Assembly: GCF_020594515.1 (NCBI RefSeq)
Contig: NZ_JAJCTH010000011.1
Location: forward strand, 62,001 to 126,000
Origin: Rhodoferax sp. U2-2l
GTDB taxonomy: Bacteria > Pseudomonadota > Gammaproteobacteria > Burkholderiales > Burkholderiaceae_C
Reading direction: 5' to 3'
Length of the DNA: 64,000 nucleotides
In this document: positions 51,833-60,602 of the stretch, piece by piece
Layout of the letters: the number at the start of each line of letters is the position of its first letter
Position numbering within the stretch: the stretch's first letter is position 1
The notes under the pieces: generated by a model
The model's input: only the letters and a program-made list of their open reading frames with translations
Told to the model about the DNA's origin: nothing
Databases searched by the model: none
Program-made: the position numbers and the translations under genes

Positions 51833-54539
51833 TGCATCGGGGGCCACCGTGGTGCGCCGCGCCGACTACTCGACCCCGGCGTTCTGGATCGACACCGTGG
51901 CGCTGACCTTCGATTTGGACCCGGCCAAGACCCGCGTCCTCAACAAGATGACGTTGCGCCGCAATCCTGACGTGCCCGCACAAGCCTTGCGCCTGGACGG
52001 TGACGAGCTGAACCTGGCGCGGGTGCTGGTCAACGGCGCCGGTTGTTCGTTCAAGATGGACGGCAGCCAGCTGGTGCTGGAAAACCTGCCCGCTGAAGGC
52101 AGCTTTGAGCTGGAGATCTTCACCACCTGCGCCCCCATCAAAAACACCAAACTGATGGGCCTGTACGTCAGCAACGACTCGTTCTTCACGCAGTGTGAGG
52201 CTGAGGGGTTCCGGCGCATCACCTACTTCATGGACCGCCCGGACGTGATGGCCAGCTACAGCGTGACGCTGCGCGCTGACAAGCTGCGCTACCCGGTGCT
52301 GCTGTCCAACGGCAACCTGGTCGAGCAAGGTGATCTGGAAGACGGCCGCCATTTCGCGCGCTGGGTCGACCCGTTTAAGAAACCCTGCTACCTGTTCGCC
52401 CTGGTGGCGGGCAAGCTGGTGGCGCGTGAACAGCGCATCGTGGCGCGCAACGGTAAAGAGCATTTGCTGCAGGTCTATGTGCGCCCCGGCGACATGGACA
52501 AGACCGAACACGCGATGCAGTCACTGATCAACTCGGTGATCTGGGACGAAGCCCGCTTTGGCCTGCCGCTGGACCTGGAGCGTTTCATGATCGTCGCCAC
52601 CAGCGACTTCAACATGGGCGCCATGGAGAACAAGGGCCTCAACATCTTCAACACCAAGTACGTGCTGGCGAACCAGGCAACCGCCACCGATGTCGACTTT
52701 GCCAACATCGAGTCGGTCGTTGGCCACGAGTACTTCCACAACTGGACCGGCAACCGCATCACCTGCCGCGACTGGTTCCAGCTCAGCCTGAAAGAAGGCC
52801 TGACCGTGTTCCGCGACCAGGAATTCAGCATGGACCTGTGCGCCGAGCCGTCTGCCCGCGCCGTCAAACGCATCGAAGACGTGCGGGTGTTGCGCACCGC
52901 CCAGTTCCCCGAAGACGCCGGCCCGATGGCGCACCCGGTGCGGCCTGACAGCTACATCGAGATCAACAACTTCTACACCGTCACCATCTACGAAAAAGGT
53001 GCCGAGGTGGTGCGCATGATGCAAACATTGGCTACCGAAGGGCCCTCCGATCCCTCGGGCCGCAGCGGTTTTGCCAAAGGCATGGCGCTGTACTTCGAGC
53101 GGTTTGACGGTCAGGCCGTCACCTGCGACGACTTTGCCCAGGCGATTGCCGATGCCAACCCGGACTCCGCGCTGGCCAAACTGCTGCCGCAATTCAAACG
53201 CTGGTACAGCCAGGCCGGTACACCGCGTGTCAAAGCGGTTGGCGAGTTCAACGCCGCCGAGCGCACCTACAAGCTCACCTTCACCCAAAGCTGCCCCGCC
53301 ACCCCTGGCCAGGACAGCAAAGAGCCGTTTGTGATCCCGGTCCAACTCGGCCTGGTGGGTGCCAGCGGCGCCGCCCTGCCCCTGCACATCCAGAACGATC
53401 TGGGCAGTGTGGGCGACAGCCACCTGCTGGTGCTGCCCCAGGCCAGCGAGTCGATCACCTTTGAGAACGTGAACGAAGAGCCGGTGCCCTCGATCCTGCG
53501 CGGCTTCAGCGCGCCAGTGATCCTGGACTTTGACTACACCGACGCCCAGTTGCTGACCCTGCTGGCCCACGACCACGACCCCTTCAACCGCTGGGAAGCC
53601 GGGCAACGTCTGGCCCTGCGCAGCGCTATTCAATCCATAGTGGACAGCCCAGACGGTATAAGGGCCAAGGGTCTGAATCATGCCTATGTCGAGGCCATGC
53701 GCGCCGTGCTGCGCCACCCGACGCTGGATGCCGCGTTCAAGGAACTGGTGCTGACCCTGCCAAGTGAGACCTACATCGCCGAACAGCTCGACGTGGTGGA
53801 CCCGCAACGTGTGCACGCGGTGCGTGAAGCCATGCGTGAACAGCTCGCGCGTGAACTGCTGGACGACTGGGTCTGGGCGTTTGAAACCCACAAGGCCAAC
53901 GGCAGCTACCGCCCCGACACCCTGTCGAGCGGTCGCCGCGCCCTGGCTGGCCTGGCGCTCAACTACCTGTGCCTGGCCGCCCGCAGCTCTGAAGACACGG
54001 TCTGGCCCGGCAAGGCCTACCAGCGCTTCAAGGACGCTGACAACATGACCGACCGGCTCAACGCCCTGTCGGCCCTGGTGCACAGCGGCCACGAGCTGGC
54101 CAAACCCGCGCTGGCACGCTTCCACAGCCTGTTCAAGGGTGAGGAGCTGGTGCTGGACAAATGGTTTGCGCTGCAAGCCGGTTGCTGTGACCGCGGTGGC
54201 CAGGTGCTGCCTGCGGTGCGCGCGCTCATGAAACACGCCGACTTCAACCTCAAGAACCCCAACCGCGCCCGCAGCGTGATCTTCAGCTATTGCAGTGCCA
54301 ACCCCGGCGCGTTCCACCGCAGTGATGCGGCGGGTTACGTGTTCTGGAGTGAACAGGTGCTGGAGTTGGACGCCATCAACCCGCAAGTCGCCGCCCGCCT
54401 GGCGCGTGCGCTGGACCGCTGGAAAAAACTGGCCGAGCCCTACCAGAACGCAGCCCGCGAAGCCCTGAAACGCGTCGCCGCCAAGGCCGACCTGAGCAAT
54501 GATGTGCGCGAGGTGGTCACCCGCGCGCTGGCCGATTGA
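51816..54539 (+). CDS. pepN: Aminopeptidase N
   Basis: A 907-residue M1 zinc aminopeptidase, of normal length for the E. coli-type enzyme. G-A-M-E-N (substrate N-terminus binding), zinc motif H-E-Y-F-H plus the downstream Glu in N-W-T-G-N-R... L-K-E-G-L, and the C-terminal helical domain. A cytoplasmic peptide scavenger. Codons at 53637-53678 coincide with a copy of the dispersed repeat and code for an extra-looking loop ([12 protein letters not shown]). The start overlaps the HAD stop; CTGGAG precedes it. Confidence 0.95.
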   Translation: MLQLRDASGATVVRRADYSTPAFWIDTVALTFDLDPAKTRVLNKMTLRRNPDVPAQALRLDGDELNLARVLVNGAGCSFKMDGSQLVLENLPAEGSFELEIFTTCAPIKNTKLMGLYVSNDSFFTQCEAEGFRRITYFMDRPDVMASYSVTLRADKLRYPVLLSNGNLVEQGDLEDGRHFARWVDPFKKPCYLFALVAGKLVAREQRIVARNGKEHLLQVYVRPGDMDKTEHAMQSLINSVIWDEARFGLPLDLERFMIVATSDFNMGAMENKGLNIFNTKYVLANQATATDVDFANIESVVGHEYFHNWTGNRITCRDWFQLSLKEGLTVFRDQEFSMDLCAEPSARAVKRIEDVRVLRTAQFPEDAGPMAHPVRPDSYIEINNFYTVTIYEKGAEVVRMMQTLATEGPSDPSGRSGFAKGMALYFERFDGQAVTCDDFAQAIADANPDSALAKLLPQFKRWYSQAGTPRVKAVGEFNAAERTYKLTFTQSCPATPGQDSKEPFVIPVQLGLVGASGAALPLHIQNDLGSVGDSHLLVLPQASESITFENVNEEPVPSILRGFSAPVILDFDYTDAQLLTLLAHDHDPFNRWEAGQRLALRSAIQSIVDSPDGIRAKGLNHAYVEAMRAVLRHPTLDAAFKELVLTLPSETYIAEQLDVVDPQRVHAVREAMREQLARELLDDWVWAFETHKANGSYRPDTLSSGRRALAGLALNYLCLAARSSEDTVWPGKAYQRFKDADNMTDRLNALSALVHSGHELAKPALARFHSLFKGEELVLDKWFALQAGCCDRGGQVLPAVRALMKHADFNLKNPNRARSVIFSYCSANPGAFHRSDAAGYVFWSEQVLELDAINPQVAARLARALDRWKKLAEPYQNAAREALKRVAAKADLSNDVREVVTRALAD
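53637..53678. repeat. Dispersed ~45-bp element, copy 4, inside pepN
   Basis: ATAGTGGACAGCCC, GGTATAAGGGCC, AAGGGTCTGAAT; aligns with the copies at 26746, 39327 and 42645. It lies in frame in the variable region before the C-terminal domain. Confidence 0.4.
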
Positions 54540-54558
54540 TTCACTCCGGGAGCTATTG

Positions 54559-55563
54559 ATGCCGAAAAAAACCTACCTCACCCGTTATCTGGTGGAGAAA
54601 CAACGCCTGAACGGACACATTTCGCCCGAGCTGCGACTGATGCTCGAAGTGGTGGCGCGTGCTTGCAAACGCATCAGCCAAGCCGTCAACAAAGGCGCGC
54701 TGGGTGAGGTGATGGGCAGCGCCGACAGCGAGAACATCCAGGGTGAAATGCAAAAGAAACTCGACATCATCGCCAACGAGGTGCTGATCGAAGCCAACGA
54801 ATGGGGCGGCCACCTGGCGGCCATGGCCAGCGAGGAAATGGAAGGCATCCACGTGGTGCCCAACCGTTACCCACAGGGCGAATACCTGCTGTTGTTTGAC
54901 CCGCTGGACGGCTCCAGCAACATCGATGTGAACGTGAGCATCGGCACCATCTTCAGCGTGCTCAAAAAGCCCGAAGGCGCCGGCGTGTCAGAGCAGGATT
55001 TTTTGCAGGTTGGCACCAAGCAGGTGGCGGCTGGCTACTGCGTCTACGGCCCTCAAACTACCCTGGTGCTCACCGTGGGCGACGGCGTGGCGGTGTTCAC
55101 CCTGGACCGCGAACAGGGCTCGTTCCTGCTGACGCAGGAAGACTTGCAGATTCCGGAAGACACCAAGGAATTCGCCATCAACATGAGCAACCAACGGCAC
55201 TGGGCGGCACCGGTCACCCGCTACATTGACGAATGTCTGCAAGGCCGGGATGGCCCGCGTGGCAAGGACTTCAACATGCGCTGGGTCGGCTCCATGGTGG
55301 CCGACGTGCACCGCATCCTGACCCGCGGCGGCGTGTTCCTCTACCCCTGGGACAAACGTGAACCCGAGAAGCCCGGCAAGCTGCGCCTGATGTACGAGGC
55401 CAACCCGATGAGCTGGCTGGTCGAGCAGGCTGGCGGTGTAGCCAGCGACGGCCAACAGCGGATTCTCGACATCCCGGTCACAGCACTGCACCAGCGTGTG
55501 GCGGTGTTCATGGGCTCCAAAAACGAGGTCGACCGCGTCATCAGCTACCACGCCGAGGCCTGA
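54559..55563 (+). CDS. fbp: Class I fructose-1,6-bisphosphatase
   Basis: A 334-residue gluconeogenic enzyme. G-E-M-Q-K-K-L-D near residue 75, D-P-L-D-G-S-S-N (metal site), S-M-V-A-D-V-H-R, and [14 protein letters not shown] at 54559 with GGGAG upstream; it follows pepN by 19 bp. Confidence 0.96.
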   Translation: MPKKTYLTRYLVEKQRLNGHISPELRLMLEVVARACKRISQAVNKGALGEVMGSADSENIQGEMQKKLDIIANEVLIEANEWGGHLAAMASEEMEGIHVVPNRYPQGEYLLLFDPLDGSSNIDVNVSIGTIFSVLKKPEGAGVSEQDFLQVGTKQVAAGYCVYGPQTTLVLTVGDGVAVFTLDREQGSFLLTQEDLQIPEDTKEFAINMSNQRHWAAPVTRYIDECLQGRDGPRGKDFNMRWVGSMVADVHRILTRGGVFLYPWDKREPEKPGKLRLMYEANPMSWLVEQAGGVASDGQQRILDIPVTALHQRVAVFMGSKNEVDRVISYHAEA

Positions 55564-55572
55564 TCGGCTGGT

Positions 55573-55578
55573 TATAAT
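55573..55578 (+). promoter_or_regulatory. -10 box of the tRNA-Thr promoter
   Basis: TATAAT 15 bp before the tRNA-Thr 5' end, right after the fbp stop. No good -35 was seen. Confidence 0.55.
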
Positions 55579-55592
55579 GACGGGCTTACCAA

Positions 55593-55668
55593 GCCGGTGT
55601 AGCTCAGTCGGTAGAGCAGCTCATTCGTAATGAGAAGGTCGGGTGTTCGATTCATCTCTCCGGCACCA
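55593..55668 (+). tRNA. tRNA-Thr (anticodon CGT)
   Basis: 76 nt with encoded CCA. D-arm AGCTCAGTCGG, anticodon stem-loop CTCATTCGTAATGAG, T-loop TTCGATT. The acceptor stem has a T-T mismatch at the sixth pair and the T-stem has two G-T pairs, but cloverleaf and CCA are intact. Confidence 0.95.
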
Positions 55669-55676
55669 GAATGAAT

Positions 55677-55715
55677 AAGGGTTCATTGCTGTCCATCAGC
55701 AGTGAACCCTTTTTT
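55677..55715 (+). terminator. Intrinsic terminator after tRNA-Thr
   Basis: AAGGGTTCATTGCTG (55677-55691) pairs with CAGCAGTGAACCCTT (55697-55711) with one mismatch, 5-nt loop, T-run to 55715. Confidence 0.94.
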
Positions 55716-55740
55716 ATGTCAGACCCGTCACACCGGAACG

Positions 55741-55875
55741 TCAGCTCATTTTCAGTTGCGCCAAAAGAAAATAGGTGACAGTCAGGGTACCAAAAATCAA
55801 AGTTAGCGCAATGATGCCACCGGCGTAAATTTTGAAGAGTTTATTTTTAGCTTGGAGCGCTCGGTTTTCAGACAT
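55741..55875 (-). CDS. 44-residue small membrane protein
   Basis: ATG at 55875, stop at 55741-55743. An N-terminal polar stretch (M-S-E-N-R-A-L-Q-A-K-N-K-L) leads into one long hydrophobic helix (about residues 16-38, G-G-I-I-A-L-T-L-I-F-G-T-L-T-V-T-Y-F-L-L) and a short tail. No family recognised. It lies 192 bp after mmdB on the same strand and may be the last member of that operon or independent. Reality is supported by membrane-protein composition in the one frame that is open. Confidence 0.55.
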   Translation of the reverse strand: MSENRALQAKNKLFKIYAGGIIALTLIFGTLTVTYFLLAQLKMS

Positions 55876-56067
55876 CGGAACATTTCTTAAAAGGTTTTGG
55901 CCATGCAGGAGTATGGGACAGAGGTGTGGAGCTGAAGATCGTCAGCCACCCCGGCGATTATGGTCGAGACACCACGTCGTCATGGTTCCCCGGCCACAAC
56001 CATGCAGCTACAGCACCCAAGGTTTCCTGGACCGTGCTGATCACACAGTGCAAGACATGTTGAGCCG

Positions 56068-57273
56068 TTAGCGCAACACGCTGACAAACGTCGCGGCAAT
56101 GATGGCGCTGGTGATGACGCCGCTGATATTGGCACCCAGCGCCTGCGGCAGGATGATGGCAGAGGGGTTGGCAGTTGAAGCAATTTTCTGGACCACCTTG
56201 GCTGTGGTCGGCACACAACTCACCCCTGCTATCCCGATGATGGGGTTGAATTTTTTGCCGGTGGCAAAGTACAGGATGTAACCCCCCAGCAAACCGCCCA
56301 GCGCCGAGATCAACAGCGCCAACATGCCCAGCAACAAGAGTTTGAGCACCACCGGGTCCAGCAAGGTGCTGGCTTCACACAACACACCCAAGGTCAAGCC
56401 CAGGAAGAACGTGGCGCCGTAGAGAAACGTTTCACCCAACAATTTGGAGAACGACTCCAGCCCGCTTTCGCGCACCGCCACGCCCACAAACAGCGAGAAA
56501 AACAGCGGGGCCGCCACCGGGAACAGCAGGCACAGCAGCGTGCAGGCTACCACGGCGAAAACCATCTTTTGTGCGCGGCTGATTTTTGGCCCCAGATCCG
56601 TGGACATGTTGATGCCACGAATGTGCTCAGGCACCAGCCACTTGATCAGATAAGGGTAAAGGCCGTAGGTGAGGCCAAGATACAAATAACCCACCACCGT
56701 GATCGGCACAAACAGGTCTTTGGCCAGAATCAGCGACGTGAACAACACCATCGGGCCATCGGCGCCACCAATGGTGGCCACCGACGCCGCCTGGCCCGGC
56801 GCCATGCCCAGGGCGATGGCAATCGGGAACACCGCAAACGTGCCCAACTCGGCAAACAGCGCGATGAACATGCTCTGGAAGGGCCGTGCCATCACGTACC
56901 CCACATCCAGCAGCACACCGATGCCCATGAAGACAAAGCAGGCGATCAGGCCATTGCTGAAGGTGAAGGTGTAGATGGGTTGCAGCCAGTTGATCTGCAG
57001 GATGTTGACCAGATCGGTCGGGTTCGACATCAGCGGGTCAATGAACAAGGTACCGGCCTTGTCACTGTCGAGGAACATCACGCCGGCGTTGATGGCAGAC
57101 ATGCCCAGACCCATCGGGATCATCAACAGCGGCTCCAGGACCTCGCGAGATCCCAGATAAATCAGCAAAAATCCCAGCAGCATCAAAAAGATGCGCCCAT
57201 ACATGATGGACGGGTCCGCTGCGACCAGGGTGGCAATGCCCTGGAACAGATCGAGAAAACTTAAGTGTTCCAT
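56068..57273 (-). CDS. mmdB: Sodium-pumping decarboxylase beta subunit (MmdB/OadB)
   Basis: A 401-residue polytopic protein with about nine membrane segments. Family blocks: G-I-A-T-L near the start, L-F-I-D-P-L-M, A-S-V-A-T-I-G-G-A-D-G-P-M (catalytic Asp, sodium site), and G-I-A-G-V-S-C-V-P-T-T-A-K-V-V-Q. It decarboxylates carboxybiotin and drives Na+ export. Last of the four-subunit operon (-A-D-C-B). It cannot be told by sequence alone whether the acid is methylmalonyl-CoA, oxaloacetate or malonate. Confidence 0.93.
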   Translation of the reverse strand: MEHLSFLDLFQGIATLVAADPSIMYGRIFLMLLGFLLIYLGSREVLEPLLMIPMGLGMSAINAGVMFLDSDKAGTLFIDPLMSNPTDLVNILQINWLQPIYTFTFSNGLIACFVFMGIGVLLDVGYVMARPFQSMFIALFAELGTFAVFPIAIALGMAPGQAASVATIGGADGPMVLFTSLILAKDLFVPITVVGYLYLGLTYGLYPYLIKWLVPEHIRGINMSTDLGPKISRAQKMVFAVVACTLLCLLFPVAAPLFFSLFVGVAVRESGLESFSKLLGETFLYGATFFLGLTLGVLCEASTLLDPVVLKLLLLGMLALLISALGGLLGGYILYFATGKKFNPIIGIAGVSCVPTTAKVVQKIASTANPSAIILPQALGANISGVITSAIIAATFVSVLR

Positions 57274-57299
57274 CGCGCGTGGCTCGAACTGGGGCGAGC

Positions 57300-57695
57300 T
57301 TACTGAATGGTCATCACGGGCTGACCACCTTCAACCGCGTCCCCCGCGGCCACCATCACCCGCGTCACCGTCCCGGCGCGGCTGGCCAGCAAGTGGTTTT
57401 TCATTTTCATCGCTTCGAGCACCAGCAAACTGTCACCCTTGGCCACGATTTGACCGACCTTGACCTCGACTTGGACGACCACCCCACCCATCTGCGCGAC
57501 CTCGTCACCCGCGCCAGCTGCCGTGGCGGGTGCTGGCACAGGCGTCCGGACCGGTGGCGGCGCGCTGAACACGGATGCCTCACTGGCAGGCATGGGCATC
57601 ACCGGCGCCGACGCAGCTGTCGAGCCCGGAGTCACTTCCAGAACAGCCACGTCATATTCACGGCCATTGACAGTTACTTTGAATAATCGGGTCAT
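57300..57695 (-). CDS. mmdC: Biotin carboxyl-carrier subunit (MmdC)
   Basis: A 131-residue protein. C-terminal biotinyl domain with the acceptor lysine in L-E-A-M-K-M-K; a Pro/Ala-rich flexible linker (about residues 30-65) joins it to a short beta N-terminus (L-F-K-V-T-V-N-G-R-E-Y-D-V). It carries CO2 as carboxybiotin from the carboxyltransferase to MmdB. Confidence 0.94.
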   Translation of the reverse strand: MTRLFKVTVNGREYDVAVLEVTPGSTAASAPVMPMPASEASVFSAPPPVRTPVPAPATAAGAGDEVAQMGGVVVQVEVKVGQIVAKGDSLLVLEAMKMKNHLLASRAGTVTRVMVAAGDAVEGGQPVMTIQ

Positions 57696-57713
57696 GGTGG
57701 GTTCCTGTTTGAA

Positions 57714-58040
57714 TCAATGTTGAGGCCGCTGCAGCACGGCATGCGAAGTGTGTTGCGCCGCACGCCCATGGCTGGACCAGGAGCGGTTGGTGGGCGAAAT
57801 GTGCAAGATGCGGTGCGGCCCGATGGCCGCAAAAACAGCCGCAGTCAAAGCCGCCACATCCTCGTCCGGGATGCCAAAGGCCACCGGACACACCTCGCCT
57901 TGTGGCACCGCCTTGGCAGCCGCGCCACGCTCAAGCCGCCCGGTGACCAGCACCATGAGCTTGATCAGAACAGCCACCAGCATGGCGATAACGATGGCGA
58001 TGCCGTAAACCTGCAGCGAGAAAAGAACGGGCTGGTTCAT
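57714..58040 (-). CDS. mmdD: OadG/MmdD-like small membrane subunit
   Basis: A 108-residue protein with one N-terminal membrane helix (about residues 8-32) followed by a polar tail. The size, the helix, the position between carboxyltransferase and carrier, and A-A-V-F-A-A-I-G-P-H-R-I match OadG/MmdD, which hold the complex together. The last 30 residues (His/Ser-rich) are variable in the family. Confidence 0.8.
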   Translation of the reverse strand: MNQPVLFSLQVYGIAIVIAMLVAVLIKLMVLVTGRLERGAAAKAVPQGEVCPVAFGIPDEDVAALTAAVFAAIGPHRILHISPTNRSWSSHGRAAQHTSHAVLQRPQH

Positions 58041-58063
58041 GGTGAAAATGTTCCTGGTGAACG

Positions 58064-59617
58064 TCAGAGCGGCATGTTGCCGTGTTTCTTGCCGGGCCGC
58101 AGTTCGCGTTTGCCCAATGTTTTACGCAGTGCCAGTGCCAGAGTCCAGCGGGTGTCGGCCGGGTCAATCACATCGGTGATGTAGAAGTTGGAGGCCGCTG
58201 CGTAGGGCGAGGCAAATTCGTCGCGGTATTGCTGGGTCAGCTCAGCCGCCTTGGCCTTGGGGTCGGTGGCTTCCTTGAGCTCTTTGCGGTACAGGATTTT
58301 GACGGCGGCTTCAGCGCCCATCACGGCGATTTCGGCGGATGGCCAGGCATAGACCATGTCGGCACGCATCTCCTGGCTGCACATGGCCAGATAGGAGCCG
58401 CCGTACGACTTGCGCAGAATCACGGTGAGCTTGGGCACCGTGGCAGAGGCAAAAGCGTGCAACATCTTGGCGCCATGGCGAATGATGCCGCCACGCTCTT
58501 CTTCGACACCCGGAAGGAAACCCGGCACATCGACCAGCGTGACCAATGGCACGTTGAAGACATTGCAGGTGCGCACAAAGCGGGCGATTTTGTCGGCGGC
58601 GTCCAGATCGAGTGCACCCGCCATCACCATCGGGTTATTGGCCACCACCCCCACCACCACGCCTGAAATGCGGGCAAAGCCGACGATCACGTTGCGGGCA
58701 AAGCTGGCATGCACTTCCAGCAACTCACCCCGGTCCATCAGACGCCGAATGACCGCGTGCATGTCCAGCGGTTCGGATGAATCGGAGGGAATCAGGTCCT
58801 TCATGCCCTCGTCAACCACCTCGTCGATCGGGATCGACAGGTCATGCGGTGGTTCTTCGGTGTTGTTGGAGGGCAGGAACGACAGCAGGCTTTTCACCAG
58901 GGCGATGGCATGCTGGTCGTCCTCGGCGATGAAGTGCACGTTGCCACTGACTGAGGCATGCATCTCGGCGCTACCCACTTCGTCCATGGTGGTGGTGCGC
59001 CCGGTCACGGCCTTGATCACCTCCGGGCCGGTCAGGAACATGTAGGCGTTGTGCCGCGCCATGATGACAAAGTCCATCAAGGCTGGTGAATAGGCCGCAC
59101 CGCCGGCACATGGGCCCAGCACCACGGCAATCTGCGGCACCACACCAGAAAGCGCCACGTTGTAATAAAAAACGTCGCCATAACCGGACAAGGCATCCAC
59201 ACCCTCTTGAATCCGAGCGCCGCCCGAGTCCTTGAAAGCCACCATCGGCACGCCCACCCGCAAGGCATGGCGCATCAGGCGAACGATCTTGCGCGCCTGC
59301 ATCTTGCCCATGGTGCCAGCCAGCACCTGGAAGTCCTGGCTGAAAGCTGCCACCTGCATGTTGCCCACGTACCCGGTGCCAGTGATCACGCCATCGGTTG
59401 GCAACTCGCGCCCCGCCATGCCAAACGACACCGCGTTGTGGTGGGCATGCATGCCCATTTCCTGAAAACTGCCGTCAAGAAAGAGGGCATTCACCCGTTC
59501 GCGGGCCGACAACATGCCTTTGGCGTGCAGTGCGGCGAGCTTCTCCGGGCTGACATTGTTGATCACTTTCTCGCGCCGTTGGCGCAAGGTGTTCATGGCT
59601 TCGATGGGTAGGGTCAT
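58064..59617 (-). CDS. mmdA: Carboxyltransferase subunit (methylmalonyl-CoA decarboxylase alpha)
   Basis: A 517-residue acyl-CoA carboxyltransferase. A-L-H-A-K-G-M-L-S-A-R-E-R near the start, K-D-S-G-G-A-R-I-Q-E-G-V, L-G-P-C-A-G-G-A-A-Y-S-P-A, F-L-T-G-P-E-V-I-K, F-L-P-G-V-E-E-E-R-G-G-I-I-R-H-G-A-K, and I-L-R-K-S-Y-G-G-S-Y are family blocks. It belongs to the MmdA/PccB group, so methylmalonyl-CoA or propionyl-CoA is the natural substrate. Start ATG 59617. It leads the operon mmdA-D-C-B. Confidence 0.93.
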   Translation of the reverse strand: MTLPIEAMNTLRQRREKVINNVSPEKLAALHAKGMLSARERVNALFLDGSFQEMGMHAHHNAVSFGMAGRELPTDGVITGTGYVGNMQVAAFSQDFQVLAGTMGKMQARKIVRLMRHALRVGVPMVAFKDSGGARIQEGVDALSGYGDVFYYNVALSGVVPQIAVVLGPCAGGAAYSPALMDFVIMARHNAYMFLTGPEVIKAVTGRTTTMDEVGSAEMHASVSGNVHFIAEDDQHAIALVKSLLSFLPSNNTEEPPHDLSIPIDEVVDEGMKDLIPSDSSEPLDMHAVIRRLMDRGELLEVHASFARNVIVGFARISGVVVGVVANNPMVMAGALDLDAADKIARFVRTCNVFNVPLVTLVDVPGFLPGVEEERGGIIRHGAKMLHAFASATVPKLTVILRKSYGGSYLAMCSQEMRADMVYAWPSAEIAVMGAEAAVKILYRKELKEATDPKAKAAELTQQYRDEFASPYAAASNFYITDVIDPADTRWTLALALRKTLGKRELRPGKKHGNMPL

Positions 59618-59620
59618 CAC

Positions 59621-59816
59621 GGGTCCCGCTGGATTGTTTTGTCTGACAAGCCTTCAATGCACTGGCAAACCGAACTCCAATGACTCGGGTCGCGTGCTTT
59701 GCTGCGCCGCAGTATAGCCCCGCCCTCTAATTATGAATTGATTATTACAAGTTCTTTGACATGGATCAGCCACCTACGAATGGGGCTCCATTTTGACGAT
59801 TGCTTAAACTGGCCCC
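59621..59816. promoter_or_regulatory. Divergent spacer between mmdA and the YdcF-like gene
   Basis: 196 bp with an AT-rich core (about 59725-59765, TAATTATGAATTGATTATTAC) unlike the flanks. It must hold the promoters of both genes. No clear operator or full -10/-35 pair was recognised. Confidence 0.4.
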
Positions 59817-60587
59817 ATGTTTCTGGCCTCCAAATTCATGTCCTTTTTGACCCAACCCCTGGCTTGGGTGGCTTGCCTGATGACCCTGGGCATTTTGCTG
59901 GCTAGGCGCCGCCCCGCGGTGGCTCGCAGACTGAACGTGGCGGCGCTGGGACTCTTGCTGGTTCTGGGCTGGGAGCCCTTGCCCAATGCCGCGCTGCGTT
60001 ACCTTGAAAACCAGTACCCGGCCACCACGCCCAATGACAGCCAGACACACGCTGTTGGCGTGATTGTGCTGGGCGGGGCGCTGGAGTCGGCTTATCTCTG
60101 GAACCATCCCGGTCAAAGCGCGCTCAACGAGGCCGCTGAGCGGATGACGGAAGTGGCGCCGTTGCTGCGCCAACAGCCCCACTTGAAGGTGCTCTTTACC
60201 GGCGGTGAGGGCGAACTGTTTGGCACCGGGCCGTCAGAGGCAGAACGCGCGCGGCAGTTTTTCGAAGCCCAGGGTTTGGCCGCCGAGCAGCTGATTCTGG
60301 AATCTGCGTCCCGCACCACGTATGAAAACGCGGTCCTGAGCCAACAGATACCGGGTGTTGAAGCGGCCAAGCCGTGGCTGTTGCTGACATCGGCCTACCA
60401 CATGCCGCGGGCCATGGCGGCGTTTCGGCGGGCGGGCTGGAACGTGATCGCCTACCCGGTGGACTTTCGCAGTGGCAGCGCCACGCCATGGACGCAGTAT
60501 TCGATGGATCAGGGGGTGAAACGATGGCGGCTGGCCTTGCATGAAGTGCTGGGCTTGCTGGCCTACCGCCTGGCCGGGCGCGCATAA
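59817..60587 (+). CDS. YdcF/ElyC family envelope protein (DUF218)
   Basis: A 256-residue protein with two N-terminal hydrophobic segments (about 1-30 and 38-55) and a DUF218 domain: V-I-V-L-G-G-A-L, V-L-F-T-G-G-E-G, E-S-A-S-R-T-T-Y-E-N-A, L-L-L-T-S-A-Y-H-M-P-R-A. ElyC and SanA relatives act in peptidoglycan or enterobacterial common antigen metabolism; the function here is uncertain. Convergent with the corC-like gene, 15 bp apart. Confidence 0.85.
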   Translation: MFLASKFMSFLTQPLAWVACLMTLGILLARRRPAVARRLNVAALGLLLVLGWEPLPNAALRYLENQYPATTPNDSQTHAVGVIVLGGALESAYLWNHPGQSALNEAAERMTEVAPLLRQQPHLKVLFTGGEGELFGTGPSEAERARQFFEAQGLAAEQLILESASRTTYENAVLSQQIPGVEAAKPWLLLTSAYHMPRAMAAFRRAGWNVIAYPVDFRSGSATPWTQYSMDQGVKRWRLALHEVLGLLAYRLAGRA

Positions 60588-60602
60588 AGCAACCGCCGTG
60601 GG

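Noticed and set aside
52521-54386. Very long open frame (621 codons) antisense to pepN
   Set aside because: Composition is His/Gly/Arg/Gln-rich with no family motif, and it mirrors codon bias of pepN, which has clear GAMEN and HEXXH motifs. Similar antisense frames lie over purF, gltX, hsdR, the 2-hydroxyacid dehydrogenase and the mmd genes.
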